Shown piece after piece: positions 17,000 to 28,183 of a stretch of 64,000 nucleotides of DNA. Positions within the stretch are counted from its first letter, which is position 1; every line of letters begins with the position of its first letter. Both the position numbers and the translations under genes were made by a program. The notes under the pieces were generated by a model that did not search any database, had not been told where the DNA came from, and worked only from the letters and a program-made list of their open reading frames with translations. Source of the DNA: Necropsobacter massiliensis (GTDB lineage Bacteria; Pseudomonadota; Gammaproteobacteria; Enterobacterales; Pasteurellaceae); contig NZ_LN776183.1 in assembly GCF_000827595.2 (NCBI RefSeq), forward strand, positions 186,001-250,000. Reading direction: 5' to 3'.

Positions 17000-17023
17000 A
17001 AGGGGCTTAAAAATAAGCCCCTT
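17000..17023 (-). terminator. Hairpin at the end of the giant gene
   Basis: AAGGGGCTTA and TAAGCCCCTT form a perfect 10-bp stem with a four-base loop, overlapping the stop codon of the 2783-codon gene and followed on the minus strand by TTTCAATTTT. Confidence 0.7.
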
Positions 17024-20000
17024 AACGTTCTTCGTGTTCTTTTGATTTATTTTCTCGTGTTTCTGCTTGTTTTTCTTCTGACTGATATGACTTAATCTGG
17101 CCTAAGATAGATGGTTTTTCAAACACCTTATCTTTGCTTTCTGCCTTTGTATTAAGATTATCCTCTACATCATAAGTGGTTTCAAAGTAGTCACTGTCCC
17201 TAAAGTCATTATCGTATCTATCTGGCACACCATCATTATCCAAATCTTTTGCAAGTGGATCGTAGATATTACCATCGTCATCTCTTTCAAGACCTAGTGC
17301 TTTTTTAAGGTCATTATCATCAATAGATACAAACTCTCCAAAATCTCCATATTCCATTTTTTGTTTTAGAAATTCTAATGCCTTTTCTTCACTTCCAAGG
17401 TCTTTGAGATAATCAATCTTTGTAATTAGTTCTCCATTGATATACTGGGTAACTGTAAGGTCTTCTAAGCTAATTTCATATTGAATTTCATGCTTTTCAT
17501 CTGGTGTAGTTGTATATGCAATTCCAATATGAGCAATATCAGGAAATAAATTATTAAAGTTTTCATAGGTATAACTATCATCTTCATATTCCCTTTTACA
17601 AAAATCTACAATAGCTCTTTTTACATCTTCAATTAGTGGATTAGGATTTTCTTTTTCTTCCACTTCTCCCATATCAAGTAGCTTGTTTAATTCTGCAAGT
17701 CTTAATACTTTTGTCTTTAGCTCATCTGCTTTTTCAAAAGGCTTTTTCAGTTCCTCTTTGGCATTTTCCAGTTGTTCCTTTGTGATAATGAGTTTTTCTT
17801 CAAGGCGATTTAACCTTTCAGGCATTTTATCAATAGCATTATCTAGTCTTGTAATATTACCATCTGCACTTGTACCAAGCTCTCCTGAATGGTTTGTAGT
17901 ACCTCTTAAAGTAAAATTATGTTCATTGGTGAAGAAATTATAGCTTACCTCTAAGTCCATATTTCGGTACTGTCCTATAACCTTACTTTCATTAATTTTT
18001 ATGCCTTTAATCGCTTCTAAGAGCTTTTCTCCAGCTATCTTTTTATCTCGAATTATCTCACCATTAATCATGATAGAAGTGAATTTATTTTCACCACTTC
18101 CTTGTGGTTCAACATTTTCAATATCTTTTTTCACTGCTTCAATTAGCTTTTCAGTCCTTGCTATTTCTTCAGGATATGTCTTTGCAACCTTATCCTCTAA
18201 TCTATATCGATTGGACTTGTAATTTGCTTCAAGCATTTTAAGTTTTGTAACTTCATTATCCAAATCCATCTTTTCTTTTATCTTTGGATCACCAGTAGCA
18301 AGAGCTTTAATCTCAGCATAGTTCAGACTACTTTCGTCTACATCTTCTGCAACACGAACAGGCGTCTTTGAAGTCATAATCTGTGAAATAAATTTCTGCT
18401 TATTCTCTATCGTCTGCCAAAGATACGCATCAAAGGTATTCTCAGTGATGTAACGATAAATATTGACCTCTTTATTTTCATTGCCTTGGCGAACAATTCT
18501 ACCACTTCTTTGCTCAAGGTCAGCAGGTCTCCATGGTACGTCTAAATCATGCATTGCAATTAGTTTATTTTGCACATTTGTACCAGCACCCATCTTCTGA
18601 GTAGAACCCATTAAAATACGAATTTCACCTTTTCTTACCTTTGCAAAGAGTTCATCTTTTTGCTTATCAGTATTGGCTTCATGTATAAATGCAATTTCTT
18701 CCTTTGGTATTCCTAAATCTACAAGTTTATCTCTAATGTCATCATAGATATTAAAGCTGCGATCACCTTTTGGTGTAGACATATCTGAAAATAGAAGCTG
18801 TGTTGATTTTTCTTCTTTTGTCTTATCCCAAATAGAAAATACATTTTTAACACATACATTCACCTTTGAGTTTTCATCATCTGGAAGTAATGGATTGATT
18901 AAACGCTGATCTAATGCAAGTTTCTTACCATCATTAGTAATCTTAAGCATATTATCTTCTTCAGGCTCTACGGACTTATTACGCACCTTATCAGCCCTTT
19001 CAGACAAGCTCTTTAGTATTCCTTTTTGCTCTTCACTTGGTTCAGTTTTAATAACTTTAAAATGAGCTTCTGGAACAGGAAGATTGAGCATATCTGCGGT
19101 TTGAATATCGGCTACTTCCTTAAACATACTCATAAGCTCAGGTAGGTTATAAAACTTAGAAAAACGAGTCTTAACTCGGTAACCTGTTCCCTCTGGAGAT
19201 AATTCAAAAGCAGATTGTGTTTCTCCAAAAGTTGAAGCCCATGAATCAAAATGCTCTAGTCCATTCTTTTTTAAAGTGTCGTACTGTAAATATCTTTGCA
19301 TAGTATAAAGCTCTGTCATTGAGTTTGATACTGGAGTGCCTGTCGCAAATACAATTCCTTTGCCACCAGTCATTTCATCCATGTATCGGCATTTCATAAA
19401 CATATCTGATGACTTAAAAGCCTCTGATTGCCCAATACCTGCAACATTTCTCATTTTTGTATAAAGATATAGGTTCTTATAGTTATGTGCCTCATCAACA
19501 ATCAGCTTATCTACGCCAAGCTCTTCGAAAGTAATAACATCATCCTTTTTGAAATCATCATTCAACTTTTCAAGCCTTGTTTCTAATTTCTTTCTGGTTT
19601 TTTGAAGCTCTTTTACTGTAAAATTTTGATTTCTATCATGCTTGTACTCTTCTACATAATTGATAATCTCATCAATCTGGTCTTGAATGTGCTTTTGTTG
19701 ATATTCCTTAGACATTGGAATCTTTTCAAATTGACTATGCCCAATAATAACTGCATCATATTCACCTGTGGCAATTTTCCCTATAAATCTCTTTCGATTC
19801 TTTGGTTCAAAGTCTTTTTTATCTGCCACCATGATATTTGCTGATGGATATAGCTGCATAAACTCACGACCAATTTGCCCTGTAAGATGATTTGGCACAA
19901 CAAACAATGACTTAGTACACATTCCAAGTTTCTTAGCTTCCATAGAACTTGCTACCATTTCAAAAGTCTTGCCGGCTCCTACCACATGAGCAAGTAAGCT

Positions 20001-23000
20001 GTTACCACCATACAGTATTCTTGCAATTGCATTCTTTTGATGTGGACGAAGAGAAATATCTGTACTCATTCCATCAAAGCTTAAATTTGATCCATCATAT
20101 TCTCGATTACGAATAGAATTGAATTTTTCATTATAGGCTTTTACAAGTCTATTTCTTCTTTCCTGATCATTAAATATCCAATTCTTAAATTCTTCTTTTA
20201 TAAGTTCTTGTTTCTGCCCCGCAAGCATAGTTTCTTTTTTATTTAGTACTGAAGTCTTTGAACCATCTGGATTGAGAATTTGGTCAAACACCTTTGTTTC
20301 TTTTAGGTTTAGAGCATCTTCAATCAGCTTGTAGGCACTCACTCTACTTGTTCCATAGGTCATTTCAGCAAGGTCATTTCCTCTATCTTTGCTTTTACCT
20401 TCAACATTCCATTCACTGGTTAAATGTGAAAATTTAACTTTAATATCCCATCTTGCATATCCTGGAGTCTTTAATGTTTCAAATATGAATCTTTCAATAT
20501 CCTTAGGTGGAATCCATGTTGCACCAAGCCTTACATTGATTTCACTGGCTTCGAGTTCTTTTGGCATTACTCTTTGAAGTTCTGATTTTTGATATTCCAG
20601 TCGGCTTAGTTCATTTACAAGTGTTTCCCTTTCGTTTTCACTTCCTTCTGAAAGCATTCGTTCTGCTTGTCGTAACCTATTGATATAACTATCTACAATA
20701 CCTATTTTTTCTCTAATATTTCCACTTAAGTATTCATCTTTCGTTACATAGGTATACTTAAAAGAATTAGTCTCATCGCTACAAGCAAATGGTAAATCCC
20801 CATCTCCCAAGTCAAAAGAAAGCTTCTGATTAAAACTAACATTCTCTTCCCTAATGTTTAAAAAGATTTCTCCTCTAAGTTCTTCTATAAGAGTGTTTCT
20901 ATCCTTATCCGTTAGATTTGTCATGTAATCAAAATCTACATAACCTTTTTGTGAAATAGATAGTACCAATGCTTCAAGTGAAGTATCTACATGGTCAATA
21001 ACTTTCGCTTTTGTGATAGTTCGCTTAGAAAAAATATCGCCTTTTGCCTTAAAGTTTTCTTCTTCATCCAGTATCTCAATAGAAGATACCAAAGGGAAAT
21101 TACTATCTTCTCTTAAGGCTCTTATGTTACTTAAATTATTTACAAAACCATGCTTCTTAGAAAAACTATCATAAACTGTGTTTAATTTATCCTGAGATTC
21201 TTTGATTTCAGCTTCACTAAAGTCTTCTTTCTGCTTGTATATTACATTCTTTAGTGCGTCATTTAATTCGAGATAATCCTTGATCTTTTCCTTGTTTTTG
21301 TCTGATACTTCTTTCTTAATGAAAAGTGAATTTTCCCTGTAATATACCTCATCATCTATGATTGTGTAGGAAAAGTTTTTTACATCATCGGTTGCGGGTA
21401 TTGAGGTTACTTCATCATCTAGTAGCTCTATCTCTTCATACTTCGCATCTTTTGATATTCTTTCACCTGCTATTTCAATACGGTCTTTAAGAGACTCCAT
21501 ATTATTCTCTTGTCCTAAAAAGGCTATCGGCTCACAAGTTAAAGTCTTTCCAAATCTACCACTAACTTCACGCATAGAACCTAATACTTGTTCAGGATGG
21601 TCTACAAAGTATTTATTGTAAGTTAAGCCATTTTCATCTTCTGCTAAATGAACCCAGTCATCGTCACGCTCAAGTACACTATCTCTTTTCTTCAGGAAAA
21701 TAATATCGCTTGTCACCTCAGTTCCGGCAACACCTTTAAAGGTATCGTTAGGAAGTCTTATTGCACCTAAAAACTCTGCTCTTGCATTTATATATTTACG
21801 GATACTTTCGTCTTTTTTGTCCATTGTTCCAGATGATGTGATGAAGGCTATAACACCACCATTTCTCACCTTATCAATGGATTTAGCAAAGAAATAGTCA
21901 TGAATAAGGAAGTTATTACGATTGTATTCCCTATCATTAACCTTAAATTCACCAAACGGAACATTGCCGATTGCCACATCAAAGAAGTTATTTGAAAAAC
22001 TTGTCTCTTCAAAGCCTTTAACTTGCACATCAATTTCAGGATAAAGAAGTTTTGCAATTCTACCACTAACAGAATCAAGTTCAACTCCATAAAACTTTGA
22101 CTCATTCATTTCATCTGGAAGATTACCGATAAAATTACCTACGCCCATCGATGGTTCTAAAATATTTCCATTCTTAAATCCCATTTCTGAAAGCGTACTA
22201 TATACTCCATCAATTACAATTTTAGGCGTATAAAAAGCTGTTAAGGTAGATTCCTTAGCAACCTCATATTCTGATGATGATAAATTTTCTTTTAGGAAAG
22301 TTCTTGCCTCTTTCCATTGACCGTCTTTACTTTCATCAAAGACATCAGCAAGTCCACCCCACCCAACATATTTAGCCAAAGTTTCCTGTGCTGTAATATC
22401 TAAATCCCTTTCACCTTTTTCTATCCTCTTAAGCATTGAAATGGCTTCAAGATTATTATTTAACCTTTCACTTGGAGCAAGTTTATCAGGGAGAATATCT
22501 TCTTTAATTCTAAAGTTTGATACTTTCTCTTGTTTCTTTTCCTCAAGTCCAAAAAGTCTTTCTAAATCACTTTCTAATCTATACGGAATAACTTCTGAAC
22601 CCGTAATCATTCCTTCAAGATACTCAACATTATCTTTTATTGTAACAGTCTTAAGACCACCACCCATCTCGTCAAAGCGAGTTATAGTGTAGTCTTTATC
22701 TTTATAGTGAACTTCGTCTCCAACAAGGAGCTTAGGTCTATCAAAGCTAATCTTTTCTAATAACTCTTTATCATCTGCAAAACTTACTATAGGCATCGTA
22801 TGATTATCATTTCTTAGAGGAGCAAGTCTTAAATCATTCTTTTTTAGAATCTCATTAAAGCTCACTTCATCATCAATCTTATATGCCTCATGATCCTTGT
22901 AGACCGTTTTCCCAACAGATAAGTCTAATGATTTTTCTTTATCTTCTTCTGGATTAAGGTAATCAAAAAGTGTCTCTTGTTTTGCTTCAACTTGACTGGC

Positions 23001-25373
23001 TTCTACAACATAATCAGCAATCTTATATGCTTCATATTTTCCAATATCAATTAAAGTATCAACCTTTGTGCTTTCCTTAAAATCTACTCCTCGATTAAGT
23101 GAATATTCTATTCCATCAACTGCTACTTTTCTTCCAGTATCTTCAATATTAATCCCTAAGCTATCTTGTTTACTTGCAAGTATAAATTCATTGCCGACTT
23201 TAACTGCTACTTTCTCATTCTGATTGTTATATGCGTAATCTTTAAGGCTATCAACAAACTCACTCATCGTAACAAAGTCAATGTTATCCTTAAATTCTTC
23301 AATTTGACTTATGCTTACTTCATCATTCATTAGATAACCTTTAAGCACATTAAACTTAGCAAGTTCAATGTCTAACTCTTTCAGATATTTTATCTTTTCT
23401 GATGTAACACCACCCAGACCTTTGTTCCAATCATCAATAAGCCATTTTAAATGTTCCATCTTCCATACAGGTAGTTTAGGATCTGCAATCTCAGTAATTT
23501 CATTTCCATAAAAATCGTACTCCTTTATGGCACTCATAATCTGTTCTAATTGTTCAAAATTAAAATCATCAATCCCAATGTTTGTACCTTGAAGTGCTTC
23601 TTCTAATTTACTTGTGGCAAGTCTACTAATTGCAACATCTTTTGATAGTTTGTATTCTTCCATAATAGAGCCAACTTCTTCAGCAAAATTAGGACTTAAT
23701 TCTTCTTCAAATTTATCTATTACTTCATTGCTAACTTCTTTAGGAATTACATCATCTTCAAAACTGAGTTCCCCATTAAAGACCACTTGAAGCTCATGCT
23801 CATCCATCTGCTTTTTTAATTCTCTGTCTTTAAGTTCTCTAAAAGTCTTTGGGAAATCTTCTAAAATAAGTCTTTGAGCATTTAGTTCTTCAAGCTCATG
23901 AATATTAAAATATCCCCACTCTGGTTCAATTCCTAAAACAAGACCAAATGCATCTCCTGTTTCCCTATCATATTCCGTCATATACCATGTCCAATTGCTT
24001 CTAAATGGAATGATATATGCTGCATGAACCTGAGTATCTGCTAGATTAGTATGTTCTTGGTCATAAAGCTTTGGAACACGCTCAAGCATTTCATCAGTCA
24101 TTAAATTGTATGGTTCTTCTTTAGAATAGAAAACGGGAGCATTTTCTGCTCCCTCGTTCGTTTTCTCAATGATTTTTTCTAAGCTTCCACTATTTCCTTG
24201 ATTGCCATTTCTTTCAAGGCTGAAATCATTACCTTGTATTCTGGATTCGTTTCGCTCTCTATTTTCCAAGCTTCCATCATATTCGGCTTCTCTTGTCTCA
24301 TAAAGTTTATGGCTCTCTTTTGAACTTCCATCAAATGTTTCACTAGTCTCTTCTCTTTGTAAAGGTCTATTAACATTTGATAGTGTTTCTCCTCGCTGCT
24401 CTCTGTTAGAAAGTCCAATCTCATCACTGCGTAAATCGGATTCGGAAATTCTTCCATGAACTTCTTCTCTTCCTCCAGATTGTTCAAAGTCTTCTCTTTG
24501 ATTACCAAAATTATCTCGTCCGTATTTTCCATACCTGAAAAATCGGTTTCCGTCATTATCATCTCTTTCGTCATTTGATCGAATAGCATTCTCCATACCT
24601 CCTAATTCATTATTCTTTTCGTTAAGCTTATTATAATCGGCACCTATACTCTTTGTCAGGTCTTGATTGACAGATAAATTTCTTGTTCTTATCATTGTAG
24701 CTTCAATAATATTGCTACAAGCATTGGAAATACAATTACCAACACTCATTAAAGAAATTCTATCTAAGTGCTTAAAATTTTCTTGCAAGTTATCCATTGG
24801 AATAGGATAATCCAGGTTAAATCTATTAGAAATTGCAAAGCTAATAGAATTTCTCATAAAGTTTACAAATGAGTTTCTATCTTCATCAGCAATCCTCAGA
24901 TTATTTGCAAGCTCATATATGCTTTCATCTACGTATATTCTGCTAAGAGAATATAGGTTTTCCGATAGGCTATCACTTGAGTCATATCCTTGTAGCTCAA
25001 TCATGTCCTTTAATGTATTCTCATGCTTCTCTCTATCAAAAGACCATAGTTCCACTTCATTCACATTTTTATCCATCGATACCGTCTGACTAATATCGAA
25101 GATATATCCTACCTTTTGGAAAGCATTACTGTCATTTAGAATAGGTATCCCTTTTTGCCCTCTCATAACAGTTCGATTAAATCTTTCCCTCCACATATCA
25201 AAGCTTGCACAAGCAGTTGCGTTAGGATTTTTATCATAGATACTAAGTTGACTTAAAAAGTCATATCTTTGATTATTTCCAATGACCTTTAAGAGTTTTA
25301 GATATTCTCTTTCACTATCTAAAACATCTCTTTTTACAAGCTCAATTATGTTGTAAAAATCATTCGTTCTCAT
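17022..25373 (-). CDS. Giant N6-methylase / SNF2-type helicase of the ICE (2783 aa)
   Basis: A 2783-residue multidomain protein typical of Tn1549-like elements. The N-terminus resembles ArdC/LPD domains ([20 protein letters not shown]). About residues 430-500 fit DUF2958. An N6-adenine methylase core follows, with [11 protein letters not shown] (motif I, near 1078) and NVPFGE (motif IV, near 1138). An SF2/SNF2 helicase core has GAGKT (near 1800), VDEAH (near 1960), ATGTPVSNS and [11 protein letters not shown] (near 2290). The C-terminus holds a calcium-loop-like [14 protein letters not shown] at 2704-2728 and a tail shared with the adjacent SSB-like protein. ATG 25373 has AGGAGG. It probably modifies and remodels incoming DNA and may counter restriction. 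Confidence 0.9.
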   Translation of the reverse strand: MRTNDFYNIIELVKRDVLDSEREYLKLLKVIGNNQRYDFLSQLSIYDKNPNATACASFDMWRERFNRTVMRGQKGIPILNDSNAFQKVGYIFDISQTVSMDKNVNEVELWSFDREKHENTLKDMIELQGYDSSDSLSENLYSLSRIYVDESIYELANNLRIADEDRNSFVNFMRNSISFAISNRFNLDYPIPMDNLQENFKHLDRISLMSVGNCISNACSNIIEATMIRTRNLSVNQDLTKSIGADYNKLNEKNNELGGMENAIRSNDERDDNDGNRFFRYGKYGRDNFGNQREDFEQSGGREEVHGRISESDLRSDEIGLSNREQRGETLSNVNRPLQREETSETFDGSSKESHKLYETREAEYDGSLENRERNESRIQGNDFSLERNGNQGNSGSLEKIIEKTNEGAENAPVFYSKEEPYNLMTDEMLERVPKLYDQEHTNLADTQVHAAYIIPFRSNWTWYMTEYDRETGDAFGLVLGIEPEWGYFNIHELEELNAQRLILEDFPKTFRELKDRELKKQMDEHELQVVFNGELSFEDDVIPKEVSNEVIDKFEEELSPNFAEEVGSIMEEYKLSKDVAISRLATSKLEEALQGTNIGIDDFNFEQLEQIMSAIKEYDFYGNEITEIADPKLPVWKMEHLKWLIDDWNKGLGGVTSEKIKYLKELDIELAKFNVLKGYLMNDEVSISQIEEFKDNIDFVTMSEFVDSLKDYAYNNQNEKVAVKVGNEFILASKQDSLGINIEDTGRKVAVDGIEYSLNRGVDFKESTKVDTLIDIGKYEAYKIADYVVEASQVEAKQETLFDYLNPEEDKEKSLDLSVGKTVYKDHEAYKIDDEVSFNEILKKNDLRLAPLRNDNHTMPIVSFADDKELLEKISFDRPKLLVGDEVHYKDKDYTITRFDEMGGGLKTVTIKDNVEYLEGMITGSEVIPYRLESDLERLFGLEEKKQEKVSNFRIKEDILPDKLAPSERLNNNLEAISMLKRIEKGERDLDITAQETLAKYVGWGGLADVFDESKDGQWKEARTFLKENLSSSEYEVAKESTLTAFYTPKIVIDGVYSTLSEMGFKNGNILEPSMGVGNFIGNLPDEMNESKFYGVELDSVSGRIAKLLYPEIDVQVKGFEETSFSNNFFDVAIGNVPFGEFKVNDREYNRNNFLIHDYFFAKSIDKVRNGGVIAFITSSGTMDKKDESIRKYINARAEFLGAIRLPNDTFKGVAGTEVTSDIIFLKKRDSVLERDDDWVHLAEDENGLTYNKYFVDHPEQVLGSMREVSGRFGKTLTCEPIAFLGQENNMESLKDRIEIAGERISKDAKYEEIELLDDEVTSIPATDDVKNFSYTIIDDEVYYRENSLFIKKEVSDKNKEKIKDYLELNDALKNVIYKQKEDFSEAEIKESQDKLNTVYDSFSKKHGFVNNLSNIRALREDSNFPLVSSIEILDEEENFKAKGDIFSKRTITKAKVIDHVDTSLEALVLSISQKGYVDFDYMTNLTDKDRNTLIEELRGEIFLNIREENVSFNQKLSFDLGDGDLPFACSDETNSFKYTYVTKDEYLSGNIREKIGIVDSYINRLRQAERMLSEGSENERETLVNELSRLEYQKSELQRVMPKELEASEINVRLGATWIPPKDIERFIFETLKTPGYARWDIKVKFSHLTSEWNVEGKSKDRGNDLAEMTYGTSRVSAYKLIEDALNLKETKVFDQILNPDGSKTSVLNKKETMLAGQKQELIKEEFKNWIFNDQERRNRLVKAYNEKFNSIRNREYDGSNLSFDGMSTDISLRPHQKNAIARILYGGNSLLAHVVGAGKTFEMVASSMEAKKLGMCTKSLFVVPNHLTGQIGREFMQLYPSANIMVADKKDFEPKNRKRFIGKIATGEYDAVIIGHSQFEKIPMSKEYQQKHIQDQIDEIINYVEEYKHDRNQNFTVKELQKTRKKLETRLEKLNDDFKKDDVITFEELGVDKLIVDEAHNYKNLYLYTKMRNVAGIGQSEAFKSSDMFMKCRYMDEMTGGKGIVFATGTPVSNSMTELYTMQRYLQYDTLKKNGLEHFDSWASTFGETQSAFELSPEGTGYRVKTRFSKFYNLPELMSMFKEVADIQTADMLNLPVPEAHFKVIKTEPSEEQKGILKSLSERADKVRNKSVEPEEDNMLKITNDGKKLALDQRLINPLLPDDENSKVNVCVKNVFSIWDKTKEEKSTQLLFSDMSTPKGDRSFNIYDDIRDKLVDLGIPKEEIAFIHEANTDKQKDELFAKVRKGEIRILMGSTQKMGAGTNVQNKLIAMHDLDVPWRPADLEQRSGRIVRQGNENKEVNIYRYITENTFDAYLWQTIENKQKFISQIMTSKTPVRVAEDVDESSLNYAEIKALATGDPKIKEKMDLDNEVTKLKMLEANYKSNRYRLEDKVAKTYPEEIARTEKLIEAVKKDIENVEPQGSGENKFTSIMINGEIIRDKKIAGEKLLEAIKGIKINESKVIGQYRNMDLEVSYNFFTNEHNFTLRGTTNHSGELGTSADGNITRLDNAIDKMPERLNRLEEKLIITKEQLENAKEELKKPFEKADELKTKVLRLAELNKLLDMGEVEEKENPNPLIEDVKRAIVDFCKREYEDDSYTYENFNNLFPDIAHIGIAYTTTPDEKHEIQYEISLEDLTVTQYINGELITKIDYLKDLGSEEKALEFLKQKMEYGDFGEFVSIDDNDLKKALGLERDDDGNIYDPLAKDLDNDGVPDRYDNDFRDSDYFETTYDVEDNLNTKAESKDKVFEKPSILGQIKSYQSEEKQAETRENKSKEHEER

Positions 25374-25382
25374 CTTTACCTC

Positions 25383-26336
25383 CTAGTTCTTCAAAATTTC
25401 CTTTAATATTGCTTCTAACACATTCACGACAATGCTATTTCCAGCTTGTTTATATAGTATTGACGATAATTTACCTTTTCTTCCTGGATATATAGCTTTG
25501 AGTTTATCAAAGTCTTCATCATCGAAACCCATAAGTCGAAAACACTCTCGCTCCGTTAAATATCTATATCTATCATTACCTAAATCTATAATTCCTGAAT
25601 TAGGAATACGCACTTGCTTGGTGGAAATGGTATATGCAAACTTCTCTATCACTTTAAGTCTTCCTCTAAAATTTTTATTTTTAGGTTCTCCTCTTATATA
25701 TCGAAGCATTGACTCTTGCCTTACTTCATAAAGATTGGAAACATCTTTCTCTATAAATTCAGATATGTCCATTGCTTGCATTTTTTCGAGTTTAGCAAAG
25801 TTAAAAAGATTATTTTCCAAGATGCTCACAACAAAGATACGCTCTCTTTTCTGTGGTATTCCAAAATCCATAGCATTTAGAATTTCATATTTGTTCTCAT
25901 ATCCTAGTCTCTCCATTTCTTTTAAGTAATGAAAAAAGGAAGCTCTCAAATTTCTATCGAGAACTCCCTTTACATTTTCCCAAAGCACAACCTTGGGCTT
26001 AATATTCATTTCTTCTATTATTCGTATTGTTTCAAAAAGAAGACTACTTCTTGTACCACTACCTTTTGTGCCACCTTTCTTTAAGCCACTTCGACTAAAA
26101 TCTTGACATGGACTACCATGCATTAATAAATCTATTTTTTCATCTGGTGGATGATAATCTACTATACTTTTAGGCTCAAATTCTTCATCATAAAGTGCAT
26201 TATAGCTTTTAACACAGTTCTTATCTATCTCTACATAATCAACCATCTTATGAGGTATTTTTTGCCTTATTAAAGCTTTTCTAATAGCACCTATACCACC
26301 AAACAGTTCTAATACATTCAACTCATCTATTTTCAT
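25383..26336 (-). CDS. Orphan DNA (cytosine-5) methyltransferase of the ICE backbone
   Basis: A C5 methylase of about 317 residues: NVLELFGGIGAIRKAL (motif I), HGSPCQDFSRSG (motif IV with catalytic Cys), ENVKGVLD (VI), QKRERIFVV (VIII), QAGNSIVV (X). This gene sits between the giant helicase and topoisomerase genes in many Tn1549-like elements and is usually not paired with an endonuclease; protection from host restriction is the usual guess. The start is uncertain: ATG 26336 lies only two bases after the full ribosome complement GGAGGTGAT, and a TTG at 26345 is the other option. Confidence 0.9.
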   Translation of the reverse strand: MKIDELNVLELFGGIGAIRKALIRQKIPHKMVDYVEIDKNCVKSYNALYDEEFEPKSIVDYHPPDEKIDLLMHGSPCQDFSRSGLKKGGTKGSGTRSSLLFETIRIIEEMNIKPKVVLWENVKGVLDRNLRASFFHYLKEMERLGYENKYEILNAMDFGIPQKRERIFVVSILENNLFNFAKLEKMQAMDISEFIEKDVSNLYEVRQESMLRYIRGEPKNKNFRGRLKVIEKFAYTISTKQVRIPNSGIIDLGNDRYRYLTERECFRLMGFDDEDFDKLKAIYPGRKGKLSSILYKQAGNSIVVNVLEAILKEILKN

Positions 26337-26342
26337 CACCTC

Positions 26343-26380
26343 CAATAAAATAAGGGAACAAGATTAGCTCTCATTCCCCT
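26343..26380 (-). terminator. Hairpin between topB and methylase genes
   Basis: Minus-strand AGGGGAA and TTCCCTT (one mismatch) around a 15-base loop, followed by ATTTTATT. It could reduce read-through from topB into the methylase gene. Confidence 0.5.
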
Positions 26381-26385
26381 AAAAA

Positions 26386-28092
26386 TTATTTACGATATAT
26401 TCCTACTGTTTCTCTTATTTCATTCTCTATACCTTTTAAGAAGTCATCCTTATCCGCCTTGCCATTAGCAATATCAGATAGTTTCATTTCCCATTCGGCA
26501 GTAGTTTCTGCTGATTTAAAAGTATCTGAAACAATAGTCACCAAACTAATTCCTTTATTAGTTGCAATCAAATTCTTTTTATCTCTTTCGATAAAACCTT
26601 TGAAAATCAAGTTTTCAATAATACCTGCACGAGTTGCCGGTGTACCAAGTCCTTTTCTTTCTACCTCAATGCCTTTTTCTAAGGCGTCATTACCCGCTAC
26701 TTCCATAGCCTTAAGAAGTGTATCTTCTGTAAAATGCTTAGGTGGTGATGTATATTTCTCTTTTACTTCTTTATTTCTTATCTCAAATACTTCGCCTACC
26801 TTTACACCTGGTAGTAATGTATCTTCAGTTTTCTTAGTTTTATATTCTTTTAGATACTTAGTGAATCCCTCATCAATTATCACTTTGCCACTACTTGTAA
26901 ATTCAAAACCATCAAACTCAGCAACTATTTTTGTAGTATTTTCTACTAAAGGGTATCCAACACTTGCATGAAGTTTATTTGTTATAAATCTATATACTTT
27001 TTCTTCACTTTCTGGAAGAGCTGAAATATCATCTTTTAATGAGCTGATTGTCGGCATAATCGCATGGTGATCTGTAACTTTTTTGGAATTAAACACTATC
27101 TTAATTCTTTCAGTATCAAAGTCATTCTTGCCTAAGATATTATTAATGACGCATGTAATCATATCTTCAGTCAGACATCTGCTATCAGTTCTTGGATATG
27201 TGATAAGTTTCTTCTCATAAAGACTTTGAGCATAATCAAGTGTCTGTTTCGCACTATATCCAAAACACTTATTACATTCCCTTTGAAGTGTTGTGAGGTC
27301 AAACGGTAACTCAGGCTTTGTTATCTTTTCTTTTTGAACGACATCAGTAATTTCTATGGAATTACCTACTAAATTGATTAGCTGCTCTGTTGTAGTCCTG
27401 TCATCAATTCTATCTGTAGAAAGTGAAAATCCATCTAAAGAAAGTTCTACTGTATAGTATTTTTCTTTCTTGAAATTATTAATTTCATATTCCCTATTTA
27501 CAATCATTGCAAGTGTAGGTGTTTGTACTCTTCCCACACTATAATTTTGCTTATACAAACAAGAATAAAGCCTACTAATATTCATTCCGACTAGCCAGTC
27601 AGCAATCGCTCTTGCCTTGGCAGATTCAAATAAATCATCGTAGTAACTTCCATCTTTTAAGTTTCTAAAACCATCTTTAATTGCACTATCTTCCATTGAT
27701 GAAATCCAAAGTCGTTTCATCTTCTTTTTACAATTTACTTGATTGTAAACAAGTCTAAATATGCTTTCTCCCTCACGACCTGCATCACAAGCATTTACTA
27801 CATTCTCTACTTCTTTATCATTCAATAGTTTCTTCAAGATGCTAAATTGTTTCTTAGTAGATTTTGAAACCTCATACTTATATTTAGTCGGAATAATCGG
27901 TAAATCTTCCATATTCCACTTAGCATACTTTTCATCGTAGCTATCAGGATTTGCCATCTGAATTAGATGACCAACGCACCATGATACCCTATATCCATTT
28001 CCCTCGTAGTATCCTTCTTTCTTTTTTGTAGCTCCTATTACCTTTGCAATTGATATAGCTACACTCGGTTTTTCTGCAATAACTAAATCCAT
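26386..28092 (-). CDS. topB: DNA topoisomerase III (TopB-like)
   Basis: A 568-residue type IA topoisomerase. The TOPRIM domain is at the N-terminus (MDLVIAEKPSVA, ACDAGREGESIF). The active-site tyrosine is in LITYPRTDSR near residue 300, and SVGRVQTPTL precedes it. The protein ends soon after the core, with no zinc ribbons, as in other ICE-encoded copies. It would resolve single-strand linkages during replication or transfer. ATG 28092 has a GGAG site. Confidence 0.94.
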   Translation of the reverse strand: MDLVIAEKPSVAISIAKVIGATKKKEGYYEGNGYRVSWCVGHLIQMANPDSYDEKYAKWNMEDLPIIPTKYKYEVSKSTKKQFSILKKLLNDKEVENVVNACDAGREGESIFRLVYNQVNCKKKMKRLWISSMEDSAIKDGFRNLKDGSYYDDLFESAKARAIADWLVGMNISRLYSCLYKQNYSVGRVQTPTLAMIVNREYEINNFKKEKYYTVELSLDGFSLSTDRIDDRTTTEQLINLVGNSIEITDVVQKEKITKPELPFDLTTLQRECNKCFGYSAKQTLDYAQSLYEKKLITYPRTDSRCLTEDMITCVINNILGKNDFDTERIKIVFNSKKVTDHHAIMPTISSLKDDISALPESEEKVYRFITNKLHASVGYPLVENTTKIVAEFDGFEFTSSGKVIIDEGFTKYLKEYKTKKTEDTLLPGVKVGEVFEIRNKEVKEKYTSPPKHFTEDTLLKAMEVAGNDALEKGIEVERKGLGTPATRAGIIENLIFKGFIERDKKNLIATNKGISLVTIVSDTFKSAETTAEWEMKLSDIANGKADKDDFLKGIENEIRETVGIYRK

Positions 28093-28109
28093 ATTATCTC
28101 CAATCTTTC

Positions 28110-28146
28110 AAATAAAATAAGGCGAAAGATAATACTCCCTCGCCTT
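28110..28146 (-). terminator. Hairpin between the DUF4366 and topB genes
   Basis: Minus-strand AAGGCGA pairs with TCGCCTT, followed by ATTTTATTT. It lies 38 bases after the DUF4366 gene stop. Confidence 0.55.
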
Positions 28147-28183
28147 TAACTTGCACCAAAAATCATATAATTTATGATGCATT

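Noticed and set aside
24179-24589. 136-codon minus-strand frame inside the giant gene
   Set aside because: It lies in an alternate frame within the low-complexity Glu/Arg-rich linker of the 2783-codon protein and has no support.
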